DNA from: CAYWIT01 sp964458415
Lineage (GTDB): Bacteria > Pseudomonadota > Alphaproteobacteria > Micavibrionales > UBA2020
Length of the DNA stretch: 39,153 nucleotides
NCBI GenBank assembly: GCA_964458415.1
Contig: CAYWIT010000022.1
Span: 1-39,153 of the forward strand
Direction of reading: 5' to 3'
In this document: one piece after another, positions 15,301-21,154 of the stretch
How positions within the stretch are numbered: position 1 is the first letter of the stretch
Layout: each line of letters begins with the position of its first letter
The notes under the pieces: model-generated
Told to the model about the DNA's origin: nothing
What the model saw: the letters and a program-made list of their open reading frames with translations, nothing else
Database searches by the model: none
Position numbers and translations under genes: made by a program

Positions 15301-17084
15301 CAGATGATACAATTGTCGAGCTTTCCTCTGAAGGGACGGACGCGGTTTGGAGCGCTGTAGATTACATTTTGGGAAGCAATCTTGAAAATCTGTTCTTGAT
15401 TGGGGCGCAAAATCAGGCCATAGCATCAGCATCAATTAACGCCACCGGAAACAGCCTTAACAATTGGATTCAAGGAAACTCTGCCGATAACGTTTTGGAC
15501 GGTGCCGCGGGTGGAGACACTATAGACGGAGGTACTGGCAATAACTATATATACGGTGGAGATGGTGACGATGCTCTTTATAGCGATGCAGGTAACTCCT
15601 TCTACTATGGAGGCAATGGTAACGACGTATTTGAGAAGAGCGGTATCGATGCTCTAGGCGACGATTATTACGATGGCGGCGCTGATTTTGATGAGCTGCG
15701 TTATTGGAATGAAAATGGAACATATGGCGTAAGCCTTAATCTGGAGCTTAGCTCAGGAACAGACACCTACGGAACCCATGATATTATTGTAAACGTAGAG
15801 AAAATTCTAGCCTCTGAAAATAATGATACGATTATCGGGGGACCTATGTCTGAGACGCTTTCAACAAGCTACGGTGACGATGTTTTGACTGATGGGAGTG
15901 GTAACGATTCGGTATGGGGCGGACAAGATGATGACACCTTGTCTTATATTAGGGCTATCAATGGTGGTAACACGGATGTTTTCTATGGCAACAACGGATA
16001 TGACACGATCAGACTGTATTTCACCGCTACCGAATACGCAAATATGACATTACAGGCAGAGCTTTCTTTGATTGAAACCTTTATCGCGGCGCATCAAAAC
16101 ATGTCCGATATCTATGGTGATACATTCACATTTACCAGCTTTGGACTGACGCTCAGCGGCATAGAGGCATTGGAAGTCTATGTTGATGACGCATTGCAGG
16201 GCGGCGGGGAAATGATGATGCGTTCTAGCGGTGGGGGAATCTCTTGGATGAGTTCCCTGTCTTCTGAACAAATCAATGAAATTTATAGTGGCCTGACAAT
16301 GGAGATGAACCAGTCAGGCAAAGTACAAGACAAGCGAGATACAAACGGGATTAAAGACAGCTATTTCGTCTATAACGAAATGGTTGGCAGCGAAACAGTC
16401 GCCGAAATTCATGGCTTTAATTCAGATGAGGGGGATCGCCTCGATCTCACCTACCTTTCAAAAAACACAGATCTTGTCAGCATTGGTGTGGAAGGTTTGT
16501 TGCAAATCGCAGAAGACAAACGTGGAACAGTAGTTTCCGTTGACCGTGATGGAACGACGGGTGCTTCTTACGGCTTTGATGAAACCATCATTCTCTCTAA
16601 CGTTGCTGGATCGGATACAAGCCACGTAAACGTCACTTTCAATGGCTGGTCTGACATGAAAGTTGGTACTACTGGCAATAACGAGATATCAGGTACGACC
16701 AGCGATGACCTTATCTATGGCATGGCTGGTAATGATATCCTGAACGGCGGAGAGGGTGCAGACCTTCTTTGGGGAGGTGTGGGAGCAGATACATTCATGT
16801 TTGACACTACATCGTATCAGAATATCGATGTAGTCAAAGACTTCTCAGTTTCACAAGGTGATGAGATTGATATCAGCAACCTTCTGACTGAATATGACTC
16901 GCTCACAGAAGCTCTGGCCGATTTCGTCCAGATGAACGACAGCGGCGCAAACAGTACGCTTTCGATCGACCGTGATGGTCTTGGCGGGGCATATGGATTT
17001 ACGCAAGTGGCAACCATCGAAGGCGTGACGGGTCTGACCGACGAACAAGCTCTGATCAATAGCGGCAATCTGATTATTGCGTGA
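6309..17084 (+). CDS. Giant RTX protein with exchangeable N-terminal head, type I secretion substrate
   Basis: 3591 residues; ATG at 6309 with GGAG at 6297-6300. Layout: an unrecognised head (residues 1 to about 208); the linker shared with the metallopeptidase-like gene (from 209; nucleotide-identical at 240-410), including a hydrophobic Gly/Ala-rich segment (about 393-457); a first block of GGxGxDxxx calcium-binding repeats (about 503-797); a non-repeat insert (about 858-1045); then a long RTX region. That region contains 21 copies of a unit with ENL-LTG and GNDTYVV-DVV-E motifs, and three copies of a SYA-VNL-ATG-GTDT variant. The last 110 or so residues (GGVGADTFMFD, VVKDFSVSQGDEIDISNLL) match the T1SS C-terminal target domain (VC_A0849 type). 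I saw no cysteine and no Sec signal, typical of type I substrates. It should be exported in one step and fold on calcium outside the cell. No T1SS transporter genes lie in the window. Confidence 0.9.
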   Translation: MTDTLEVRYKKLPIQSAEGVWFYHKYLVYTVDAGLSTQQQFYVRGGPSVNYGGEGFLIEGPLGYIKTQSGPYITGTDDWHPLNEPPEPNEILVTATDSTARAELAAKWDIVKETVADINDQKLAYLGNRNSNSTVDTGLYRAGLPMPQNDDIDEYATPGTGNIIATGNDVGFWESGNYNNDKYGNDFLIAQSAGHSITVDNQTYDLPDVVKSLIDASQAIAQFIQSQTEAATKWFTAEDGANMAFAQWLGQNMQNLVEGNLDPEDAFIDLAQYLGERFVGHQFSAALSTSEAHDLMVKVFESFGLPTATAQSLSGGMEQALVRMAIDFALHSSGWNSQDYLNAGILTTTSVITQEIAKNMFPSSAANAAGTVAAVATVISSLLQNDDLDQGDWIMLGVQAGLAYGSTVVGAAFGSYLAGVATGLSATGVGIVAAAVLSIIGSKIIGSIYQGVVFYSGEYGSKAQLINSLYQVQKVDDGHGNMVDALVAVNAQGSTIIMKSGIIYASGNLGSDIIVGDGGGVAVDNVLSGGGGADYLEGRAGNDNLFGGDGNDHAIGGIGDDIIVGGAGDDELFGDEGDDIIQADAGEDFIHAGSGNDAVSGGDNSDIILASAGADAIDGNTGDDVLELGSGDDAADAGDGDDVVLASMGNDVVDGGAGNDDLFGEAGNDQLLGGAGNDTLDGGDGVDILSGGIGDDYLNGGLDDDMLDGGLGDDTLQGGIGNDVLVGGLDNDLLLGDIGDDELNGDLGDDVLIGDIGTDKINGDDGDDKYVFRLGDGEDTVSDTAGADIIVLDQIASANITFTADGNDLLVAYGSGADQIRITDQLVSSKIERLELTDGYVDLTALTFPGGVPSYSVQANPTPAITDINTMLSNLATKETAKKQELANNKLLSVIGFQTWHEALQNEIENTYYNGSQIDVFKRKRSEWFGGNYLVYRVKKVGVLPGDSEVLSYTELKPGDNTAGYNDIVTGVKVTFNNRLFVVEDIWIDGKVASTTIIRNGQAEETDPGAAVRNYHLNNGSNLSAAQRASMGTTADISLGETVISSGIDKFIGSYWNETINGNGGDDYLFGGEGNDKVNGGTGNDWTFGGGGNDIMNASSGDDLVLAGAGNDTVSGGSGNDAIVGGDGADTIAGDAGNDWIDGGTGADTISGGAGNDALDGGEDVDTASYAAATAAVAVNLTTGLATGEGNDTLRAVENVTGSIYSDTITGDAGNNVLSGGAGNDSLSGGDGADTLDGGTGNDSMVGGIGDDTYVVDGASDVVTEASGEGTDTVNSSISYTIGNNIENLALTGSSAINATGNSLNNTLTGNSGINTLSGGAGDDTYVVGASDVVSEGASAGNDTVMSGIAWTLGSNIENLVLTGASVINGTGNTLDNTLTGNSAINTLSGGTGNDTYVVGTGDVVSEAVSSGTDTVLADITWTLATNLENLVLTGTANINGTGNTVTNTITGNAGNNTIDGGAGNDTLIGGAGNDVYTVDSASDVVTESASEGTDTVRSSVTYTISDADVENLTLTGTGNINGTGNASDNTLIGTTGNNILTGGDGNDFLDGGSGTNTLAGGTGNDTYRVRTATDIVSEGASAGTDTVLLSGILTYTLGANVENLVFSGTTQTTGTGNALDNVFTGNAITNTFSGLGGNDTLDGGGGADSLSGGQGNDLYIVDNAGDLAIENASEGTDTVQSSVTYTINDVDVENLTLTGSSNINAIGNSSVNTLTGNSGNNTLDGSTGADMMIGGAGDDFYIIDNASDVVTENSGEGVDTVQSAVTWTLGAYVENMTLSGSGNLTGHGNNLANIINGNTGNNTLYGYDGDDTLNGGAGSDIVYGGSGNDVIGTGSSATADTMYGETGDDYYYANNAGDLHIENANEGNDTIQAALSWTLSANIENLILGGSSVINGTGNASNNTLDGSQNSSANSLFGGAGDDLYIVGASDVASENLDEGTDTVNSSVTYVLGANLENLVLTGTSAINGTGNALNNTLIGNSGINTLTGNAGNDTYIVGAGDVVIEGAGTDIDTVQSDASWTLGTNLENLVLTGTGNVNGTGNTQVNIITGNSGNNTLDGGTGADTLTGGDGNDTYIVDNIGDVVTENATEGTDAVNSSVTYTLGSNVENLTLSGASAINGTGNALDNTITGNSNVNTLTGGAGNDTYYLDHVSDMVVEVSDEGTDTVNSSVSHTLAANVENLVLTGATAVNGTGNALNNSLAGNSGVNTLTGGDGDDYYIISTGDVVVESSNQGEDTIQTDIAWTLATNFENLKLTGSSNINGIGNAIVNVISGNSGSNTLDGGVGADTLVGGAGNDSYIVDDTNDYIVENDTEGTDLVNASASYVLGAYIENLTLTGAGNINAFGNAQANTLTGNTGNNTLDGGAGVDTMIGGSGNDTYFVDDTTDVVTEGVSAGTDTVISVTSFTLGSNVENLTLSGFSSVDGVGNTLNNTLTGNDNNNSLDGGTGADTLIGGAGDDTYVIDNVSDVVTEDADRGIDTVRSSITHTLGANIENLTLIGASVINGTGNALNNTLTGNSGVNTLTGGLGNDVYVVSTSDVVVENIAEGTDTVISDITWTLGNHLENLILTGTGNINATGNALVNTLTGNSGNNVLTGGSGLTTVDYSIATGGVVVNLTAGTATGHGSDTLVSIENVIGSGYADTITGSTGVNTLDGGIGIDTLIGGNGNDLYIVDDSADIITETSGQGTDAVNSSVSYTLSSEVENLTLTGTGSINATGNSSSNTLTGNSGANTLDGGAGIDSMVGGDGDDVYIVDNSSDVIWENSTQLYPNAGKDTVLSSVTYNDPSYVETIILTGSDNINAAIGSFTNGATLVGNSGINTLTGGFGSDTYYVSSGDSIVETSTYIWGIDNVISDVSWTLGSNLEILTLTGSANLNGTGNTLDNTFVSNTGNNTLDGGSGSDLVSYASSINAVVVNLSTNTATGHGTDTFVSIEGAIGSSFNDTLTGDSGVNRLYGGAGNDILTAGDGNDTLDGGMGLNTLTGGTGNDVYYVYTSDDTIVELSSEGTDAVWSAVDYILGSNLENLFLIGAQNQAIASASINATGNSLNNWIQGNSADNVLDGAAGGDTIDGGTGNNYIYGGDGDDALYSDAGNSFYYGGNGNDVFEKSGIDALGDDYYDGGADFDELRYWNENGTYGVSLNLELSSGTDTYGTHDIIVNVEKILASENNDTIIGGPMSETLSTSYGDDVLTDGSGNDSVWGGQDDDTLSYIRAINGGNTDVFYGNNGYDTIRLYFTATEYANMTLQAELSLIETFIAAHQNMSDIYGDTFTFTSFGLTLSGIEALEVYVDDALQGGGEMMMRSSGGGISWMSSLSSEQINEIYSGLTMEMNQSGKVQDKRDTNGIKDSYFVYNEMVGSETVAEIHGFNSDEGDRLDLTYLSKNTDLVSIGVEGLLQIAEDKRGTVVSVDRDGTTGASYGFDETIILSNVAGSDTSHVNVTFNGWSDMKVGTTGNNEISGTTSDDLIYGMAGNDILNGGEGADLLWGGVGADTFMFDTTSYQNIDVVKDFSVSQGDEIDISNLLTEYDSLTEALADFVQMNDSGANSTLSIDRDGLGGAYGFTQVATIEGVTGLTDEQALINSGNLIIA
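7026..7538 (+). repeat. Linker direct repeat, copy 2 (complete)
   Basis: 513 nt inside the RTX gene (codons 240-410) that are the complete version of the repeat at 5388-5597. The encoded part is mostly helical and ends in the Gly/Ala-rich hydrophobic segment. Both copies are in the same phase relative to their genes (offsets of 744 and 717 nt from the starts, both multiples of three). Confidence 0.85.
10029..15480 (+). repeat. Tandem RTX/beta-roll units within the giant gene
   Basis: 21 units can be counted by their ENL-LTG core (for example NNIENLALTG, SNVENLTLSG, SNLENLFLIG). Each typically holds a NNTL-GG-GNDTY calcium-binding turn, a DVV-E-GTDTV strand, a W/YTLG-N-ENL strand and an ING-TGN turn. 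Copies have diverged at the nucleotide level, so the array is old rather than freshly amplified. Such units build the extended stalk of RTX adhesins and toxins. Confidence 0.8.
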
Positions 17085-17096
17085 TAGGGATCCGCA

Positions 17097-18506
17097 ATGG
17101 CCGAAGCGCGTAAAAAGAAATCAACAGGAGCGGGTGGCAAGATTGTGTCATCCCGCGCCCTTGATTTCAGGCGCGGTGTCACGTTGTACGAACAGGGTAA
17201 ATACGCCGAAGCCGCGCAAGTGTATCGCGCCATTCTGGCACAACAGTCTAAGGATATCTCCGCGTGGCTCAATCTGGGGACGGCGCTTCGCAAGGCGGGA
17301 CAGTATGAAACGGCGCTGTCCACAAGCAGACGTGCGGTTGAATTGGCGCCGGACAACCCCGGGTGCCTGACCAATCTCGGGAACATCTATTCCGATCTTG
17401 ATATGAAGGAAGAGTGCCTCCAAGCCCATGCGACGGCCTTGCGTGCCGCGCCTGAGGATCCTCTCGTTCTGAACAATTATGCTTGTGCCTTGCGTGATTT
17501 CGGTTTTTGCGAGGAGGCTCTGGTTCTTTTCGACCGTGCGCTTGCGCGGAAACCGGACAATCCCGATATTCTGTGGGAACGCGCGACAGCGCTCCTGCGT
17601 CTTGGAAACTATATCCGGGGATGGGACGCCTTCGAAATCCGTTGGAAGCAGGTGGGAATGCAACCCCGTTTCTACAAATCCGCGCCTTGCTGGAATGGTG
17701 AGGATATCCGCGGCAAGACCGTTCTTGTTTATGAGGAACAGGGTTTTGGTGACAGCATTCTCTCATCGCGCTATCTTCCGCTGATCGCAGCGCAGGGCGG
17801 GCGGGTCGTTCTTGAGTGTAAGAAACCTCTTCACAGGCTTTTTTCAAGGATCCTGGGCGTCGTCAAAATCGCCGAGCCGGGAGCTGTGTCGGCCGGCTTT
17901 GACTATCATGTCCCGATGATGGGACTTCCGCGTATTTTCAAAACGGATTTCGGGAACATTCCGCGGCCTGCGCCTCTTTTTATGGCGCCCGAGATTCCAA
18001 AACCCATCCAAGAGCTTCTTGACCGCGGTCGTGGGCGCGTCAAGATAGGGATCGTCTGGTCCGGAAGCGTCACCTTTGCCAACAATCGCAGACGCGCCGT
18101 TTCGCTTAAGCAATTCCTGCCATTGGCGGGCATCAAGGGTGTCGAGCTTTATTCGTTACAAAAAGGGCCGTGCGAAGACGAGATCGAGGCTTGTGGAGCC
18201 CAGCATCTTGTCCACAATCTGGGGCCGCATTTGAATGACTTTGCTGATACGGCCGCCGTCATAAAAAAACTGGATATGATTGTCATGACCGACAGTTCGG
18301 TCGCGCATCTGGCCGGATCACTGGGCGTTCCTGTGTGGAACCTGTTATGCACGCGATCCTACTGGCTCTACCTCCAAAACCGGCGCGAAACGCCGTGGTA
18401 TCCGTCCATGCGCCTCTTCAGACAAGACCGCCCCGGAGACTGGAACGGTGTTTTTGAAACGGTTGCAAAGGAACTTGCACGGGTCATCACCAGGAAAAAT
18501 GAGTAG
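17097..18506 (+). CDS. TPR-repeat glycosyltransferase-like protein
   Basis: 469 residues. Residues about 20-190 are tetratricopeptide repeats (for example the ISAWLNLGTALRKAGQYETA unit). The C-terminal half (about 240-469) resembles glycosyltransferases of the GT9 heptosyltransferase type: a KIGIVWSGS strand, NNRRRAVSL, YSLQKG, and the MTDSSVAHLAGSLGVPVW motif. Proteins with TPR followed by such a domain are common in alphaproteobacteria next to large surface proteins. It starts 12 nt after the RTX stop, so the two are probably co-transcribed, and modification of the RTX protein is a reasonable inference. An envelope polysaccharide role is the alternative. There is no signal peptide, so it acts in the cytoplasm. 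Confidence 0.75.
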   Translation: MAEARKKKSTGAGGKIVSSRALDFRRGVTLYEQGKYAEAAQVYRAILAQQSKDISAWLNLGTALRKAGQYETALSTSRRAVELAPDNPGCLTNLGNIYSDLDMKEECLQAHATALRAAPEDPLVLNNYACALRDFGFCEEALVLFDRALARKPDNPDILWERATALLRLGNYIRGWDAFEIRWKQVGMQPRFYKSAPCWNGEDIRGKTVLVYEEQGFGDSILSSRYLPLIAAQGGRVVLECKKPLHRLFSRILGVVKIAEPGAVSAGFDYHVPMMGLPRIFKTDFGNIPRPAPLFMAPEIPKPIQELLDRGRGRVKIGIVWSGSVTFANNRRRAVSLKQFLPLAGIKGVELYSLQKGPCEDEIEACGAQHLVHNLGPHLNDFADTAAVIKKLDMIVMTDSSVAHLAGSLGVPVWNLLCTRSYWLYLQNRRETPWYPSMRLFRQDRPGDWNGVFETVAKELARVITRKNE

Positions 18507-18732
18507 CTTTCTAAAAAGAATGCCCGTTGAAGGCAGATCCTATTTTAGAAATTGCTTAAGGTGATAACGTTTAATTGCGGAAATTATAAATTTTCATAGA
18601 TCAATAAAATCTTTGTTTTTCGATTGAAATCCATCTAAATGCAAAAATATGATAGTAATATCTTGCATAGAGCAAAATTTATATATAGCATTCTGATGTG
18701 GGGTTGGTTCATACACAGAGGAGTATATATTA
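18507..18732 (+). promoter_or_regulatory. AT-rich intergenic stretch upstream of the 18733 gene
   Basis: About 226 nt, much richer in A/T than its neighbours. It contains an imperfect inverted repeat (TTTCTAAAA 18508-18516, TTTTAGAAA 18543-18551) and AT-rich motifs near 18660-18690 that could hold a promoter. AGAGGAG at about 18717-18723 is a good ribosome binding site for the ATG at 18733. No individual promoter element can be fixed. Confidence 0.35.
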
Positions 18733-19455
18733 ATGGATGACACTTTCGTAAATAAGCTGATCGAGACCCTCCCCCGGGATTTGCTCCTCGACCTGTTTGA
18801 TATATCGGCAACTCGTGCGCGCGAAGCTCACGAAGCTATTCGCGATCGTTTCGGTTATCTGAACGGCAAAAATGCGCGCGCGGCCGAAGGGCAAATTCGC
18901 TTCCGTATCATGGAGCACGGTTTTCAAGAGGTATGCGAGCTGCACGGCGGCATACTGATGGAAGGTGGCGTTATTCAAGGAACGGATCTGCGCGTTTTTC
19001 AACCCTTCATGAGATTTGGCGGTTCCGGTCCCGGAATCGTGCTGGGGCTGGCATCAATGCCGGCAAGGGGAGAGCTGCCTGTCAAAAATCAGTCGCGGAT
19101 GGCCGGCGTCACCCTTAACTATCAACTGACTCCCCGCCTGGCACTTGATAAACATGACCCGCAGCCAGGTGATGTTTTTATTCTTTTCATGGTCGCGCGT
19201 GACCGCGAGCGCGCAGGCCATATCGAAGAAGTAGCTGTCGGTGCGGTGAGCTCCGATTATGAAGGTTTTCTGTTTTACGAACCGATTGAAACATTCATGT
19301 CTCGGTACGCTCCAGCCGATCGACCGAGAGACAGCCAGCCGGCATCACCCGAAGGTGCTCAGCAGCCGGTGCTAAAACTTAAAAATACGCCTAAGGTGTA
19401 TCAACCACCTGAAGTAAAAGACAACGACGACACTCTGGAAGAAAAACGTAAGTAA
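18733..19455 (+). CDS. Unknown protein upstream of an XRE-ImmA/IrrE gene
   Basis: 240 residues, family not recognised. Soluble, with no signal peptide or membrane segment. The first half is helical with many charged residues (SATRAREAHEAIRDRFGYL), the middle looks like beta structure (VFILFMVARDRERAG, GFLFYEPIE), and the last 45 or so residues are a polar, proline-rich, probably disordered tail. It has its own AT-rich upstream region and lies 31 nt before the XRE-ImmA/IrrE gene, with a HamA/DUF1837-like fragment beyond, so the three probably formed one operon. In this context a role in a toxin-antitoxin, phage-response or defence module is a guess from neighbours only. Confidence 0.6.
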   Translation: MDDTFVNKLIETLPRDLLLDLFDISATRAREAHEAIRDRFGYLNGKNARAAEGQIRFRIMEHGFQEVCELHGGILMEGGVIQGTDLRVFQPFMRFGGSGPGIVLGLASMPARGELPVKNQSRMAGVTLNYQLTPRLALDKHDPQPGDVFILFMVARDRERAGHIEEVAVGAVSSDYEGFLFYEPIETFMSRYAPADRPRDSQPASPEGAQQPVLKLKNTPKVYQPPEVKDNDDTLEEKRK

Positions 19456-19486
19456 GAAATAAAATACCGCCAAGGACACTAAATAT

Positions 19487-20686
19487 ATGCGTATAAGTAC
19501 AGCAGGCTTTTGCCCGCAGCGCCTAACGGAGGCGCGTGCGGCTAGACGGATTCCAAGCATGACGAGTTTAGCACGGCTTATGGGTGTCAACCCAAGCACG
19601 GTTTCACGTTGGGAAGAAGGAACTTCCGCCCCCGATGCCGAAGCACTAATTCAACTCTCTAATGAACTTAAGGTACGACAGGAGTACTTTCTGCGGAGAT
19701 CATTTTCCGATGGTCGTCCTGTGTTTTTTAGATCCCTTTCAAATACTCATGTCCGCGATATCGATTATCAACGCGCCCAGATGCTCTGGCTTCAAGAAAT
19801 TAGTAGCATTATCGAACACTATGTTGACCTTCCCCAAGTTGATATTCCTGATGTTCTGGCCGGTGCGAGCTATCGGCAACTTCGAGATGATGATATAGAA
19901 AAAATAGCTCTTGAGCTTCGACGGCATTGGAAAATCGGCGAAGGGCCTTGTACTGATGTTGTGAGCCTTATGGAGCGAGTAGGTTTCATTGTCAGCGCTA
20001 TAGAGATGGGGACCACCAAGTTAGATGGTCTTTGCAGCTGGTCTTCGATAGATAAACGCCCACACATACTTCTCGCGACTGACAAAATGTCTTTTTTCCG
20101 TCGGCAGATGGACGCTGCCCATGAAATGGCACACGGCATTCTTCACAAAAATGTTACATCGGAAGAATTTGAGAAAGATCTTAAGTTTATAGAGGCTCAA
20201 GCTTTCCGTTTAGCGAGCGCCTTCCTTCTGCCATCTACTACATATCCTGTAGAAACTCGCACGCCATCTCTTGCTAGCCTCGTTACCCTCAAAGAAAGAT
20301 GGCACGTTTCTATTAAGGCACAAATAAGAAGATTAGTAGATCTTGAAGTAATCGATCCGGAATTTTCTGTCCATCTTTATAAGCTTTATTCGGCTAAAGG
20401 CTGGTCGCGAGAAGAGCCTTTGGATCGCCAATGGAAACCTGTGGAACCGCGCGTTCTAAAAGATGCATTACATCTCATTGTAAATGAAGGCGTTAGATCA
20501 AAAGGAGATTTGCTTGGTCTAGAATTTACTATTTCAGCAGGCGATGTTGAAAATTTAACAGGATTGCCCAACGGTTGGTTTAATCATGAAGCTGCCGACA
20601 TTGTTCAGCTTAAATCTTTTAACCGCCCAGCTTCCGAAGCAAATGGTACTGCCGGCGAAGTCGTACACTTCCCACCCAAAAAGTAA
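19487..20686 (+). CDS. XRE regulator fused to ImmA/IrrE metallopeptidase
   Basis: 399 residues. Residues about 10-70 form an HTH_XRE domain (LARLMGVNPSTVSRWEEGTS). Residues about 150-290 form an ImmA/IrrE domain with the zinc motif AHEMAHGILH (H212, E213, H216). A C-terminal region of about 100 residues is of unknown type. Such fusions act as DNA-binding regulators whose peptidase domain relieves repression or cleaves a partner repressor; they occur in integrative elements, toxin-antitoxin loci and stress responses. AAGGA lies 10 nt upstream of the ATG. It sits between an unknown protein and a truncated HamA-like gene and probably regulates this module. Confidence 0.85.
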   Translation: MRISTAGFCPQRLTEARAARRIPSMTSLARLMGVNPSTVSRWEEGTSAPDAEALIQLSNELKVRQEYFLRRSFSDGRPVFFRSLSNTHVRDIDYQRAQMLWLQEISSIIEHYVDLPQVDIPDVLAGASYRQLRDDDIEKIALELRRHWKIGEGPCTDVVSLMERVGFIVSAIEMGTTKLDGLCSWSSIDKRPHILLATDKMSFFRRQMDAAHEMAHGILHKNVTSEEFEKDLKFIEAQAFRLASAFLLPSTTYPVETRTPSLASLVTLKERWHVSIKAQIRRLVDLEVIDPEFSVHLYKLYSAKGWSREEPLDRQWKPVEPRVLKDALHLIVNEGVRSKGDLLGLEFTISAGDVENLTGLPNGWFNHEAADIVQLKSFNRPASEANGTAGEVVHFPPKK

Positions 20687-20725
20687 TTTGAAACAGCCGG
20701 AGCACTAACCCCGAAAGGTAGATGC

Positions 20726-21154
20726 ATGACGAAGGCGAAAGTTCCGCCACACCTTGATTGGCTCCTTGATACAGGCAAGAAGCTAAAGACGGCATGCGGC
20801 ACAGAGGTGAACGTTCTGGAACTTAAGCACGCGAATGATGCGGGCATCTTGTCGGCTTGGGCGAAACACTTTCGCAACCAATATTGCTCCGATAGCGAAA
20901 TTGACGCTTTGAAAGGCAAAATGAGTCGCAAAGAGTATCTAGAAAACATCAAGTTTCCAAGTAAAACAGGCGCGCCAGGGCCGTCCATCCGTGCGGGCGA
21001 CTTTGCCGAGATTCTTTTGGCCGACTATATCGAATGGGGATTAGGCTTTTGGGTACCGCGCGTTCGGTGGGATGGGAAGGTCATTAAAAATGAGTCAGCA
21101 AAAGGATGTGATGTTATATTACCAGTCAGAAGGCGGAAGGGTGGGCTCCTGTAA
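20726..21154 (+). pseudogene. HamA/DUF1837-like gene, 3'-truncated
   Basis: 142 codons as read. Homology-like sequence runs to about codon 130 and contains GPSIRAGDFAEILLADYIEW, GFWVPRVRWDGKVIKNES and KGCDVI. This pattern recalls the N-terminal part of HamA (DUF1837), the nuclease-like subunit of Hachiman anti-phage systems; the assignment is from memory of the family and not certain. At 21112-21117 the sequence switches to a serine recombinase in another frame, and translation ends 11 codons later at a TAA. The rest of the nuclease domain and any hamB helicase partner are missing. A ribosome binding site (AAAGG) precedes the ATG. Confidence 0.55.

Noticed and set aside
7816..15700. Repetitive DNA that could be mistaken for a CRISPR or satellite array
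   Set aside because: The repeats are coding, in frame, and diverged; they are RTX calcium-binding units.
18537..18546. ATCCTATTTT, a half-match to the XRE operator
   Set aside because: Only one arm is present and it lies in AT-rich DNA; chance is likely.
18508..18551. Inverted repeat TTTCTAAAA / TTTTAGAAA as terminator of the TPR-glycosyltransferase gene
   Set aside because: Stem interrupted by a long unpaired loop and no T-run follows; kept only as a note in the intergenic entry.
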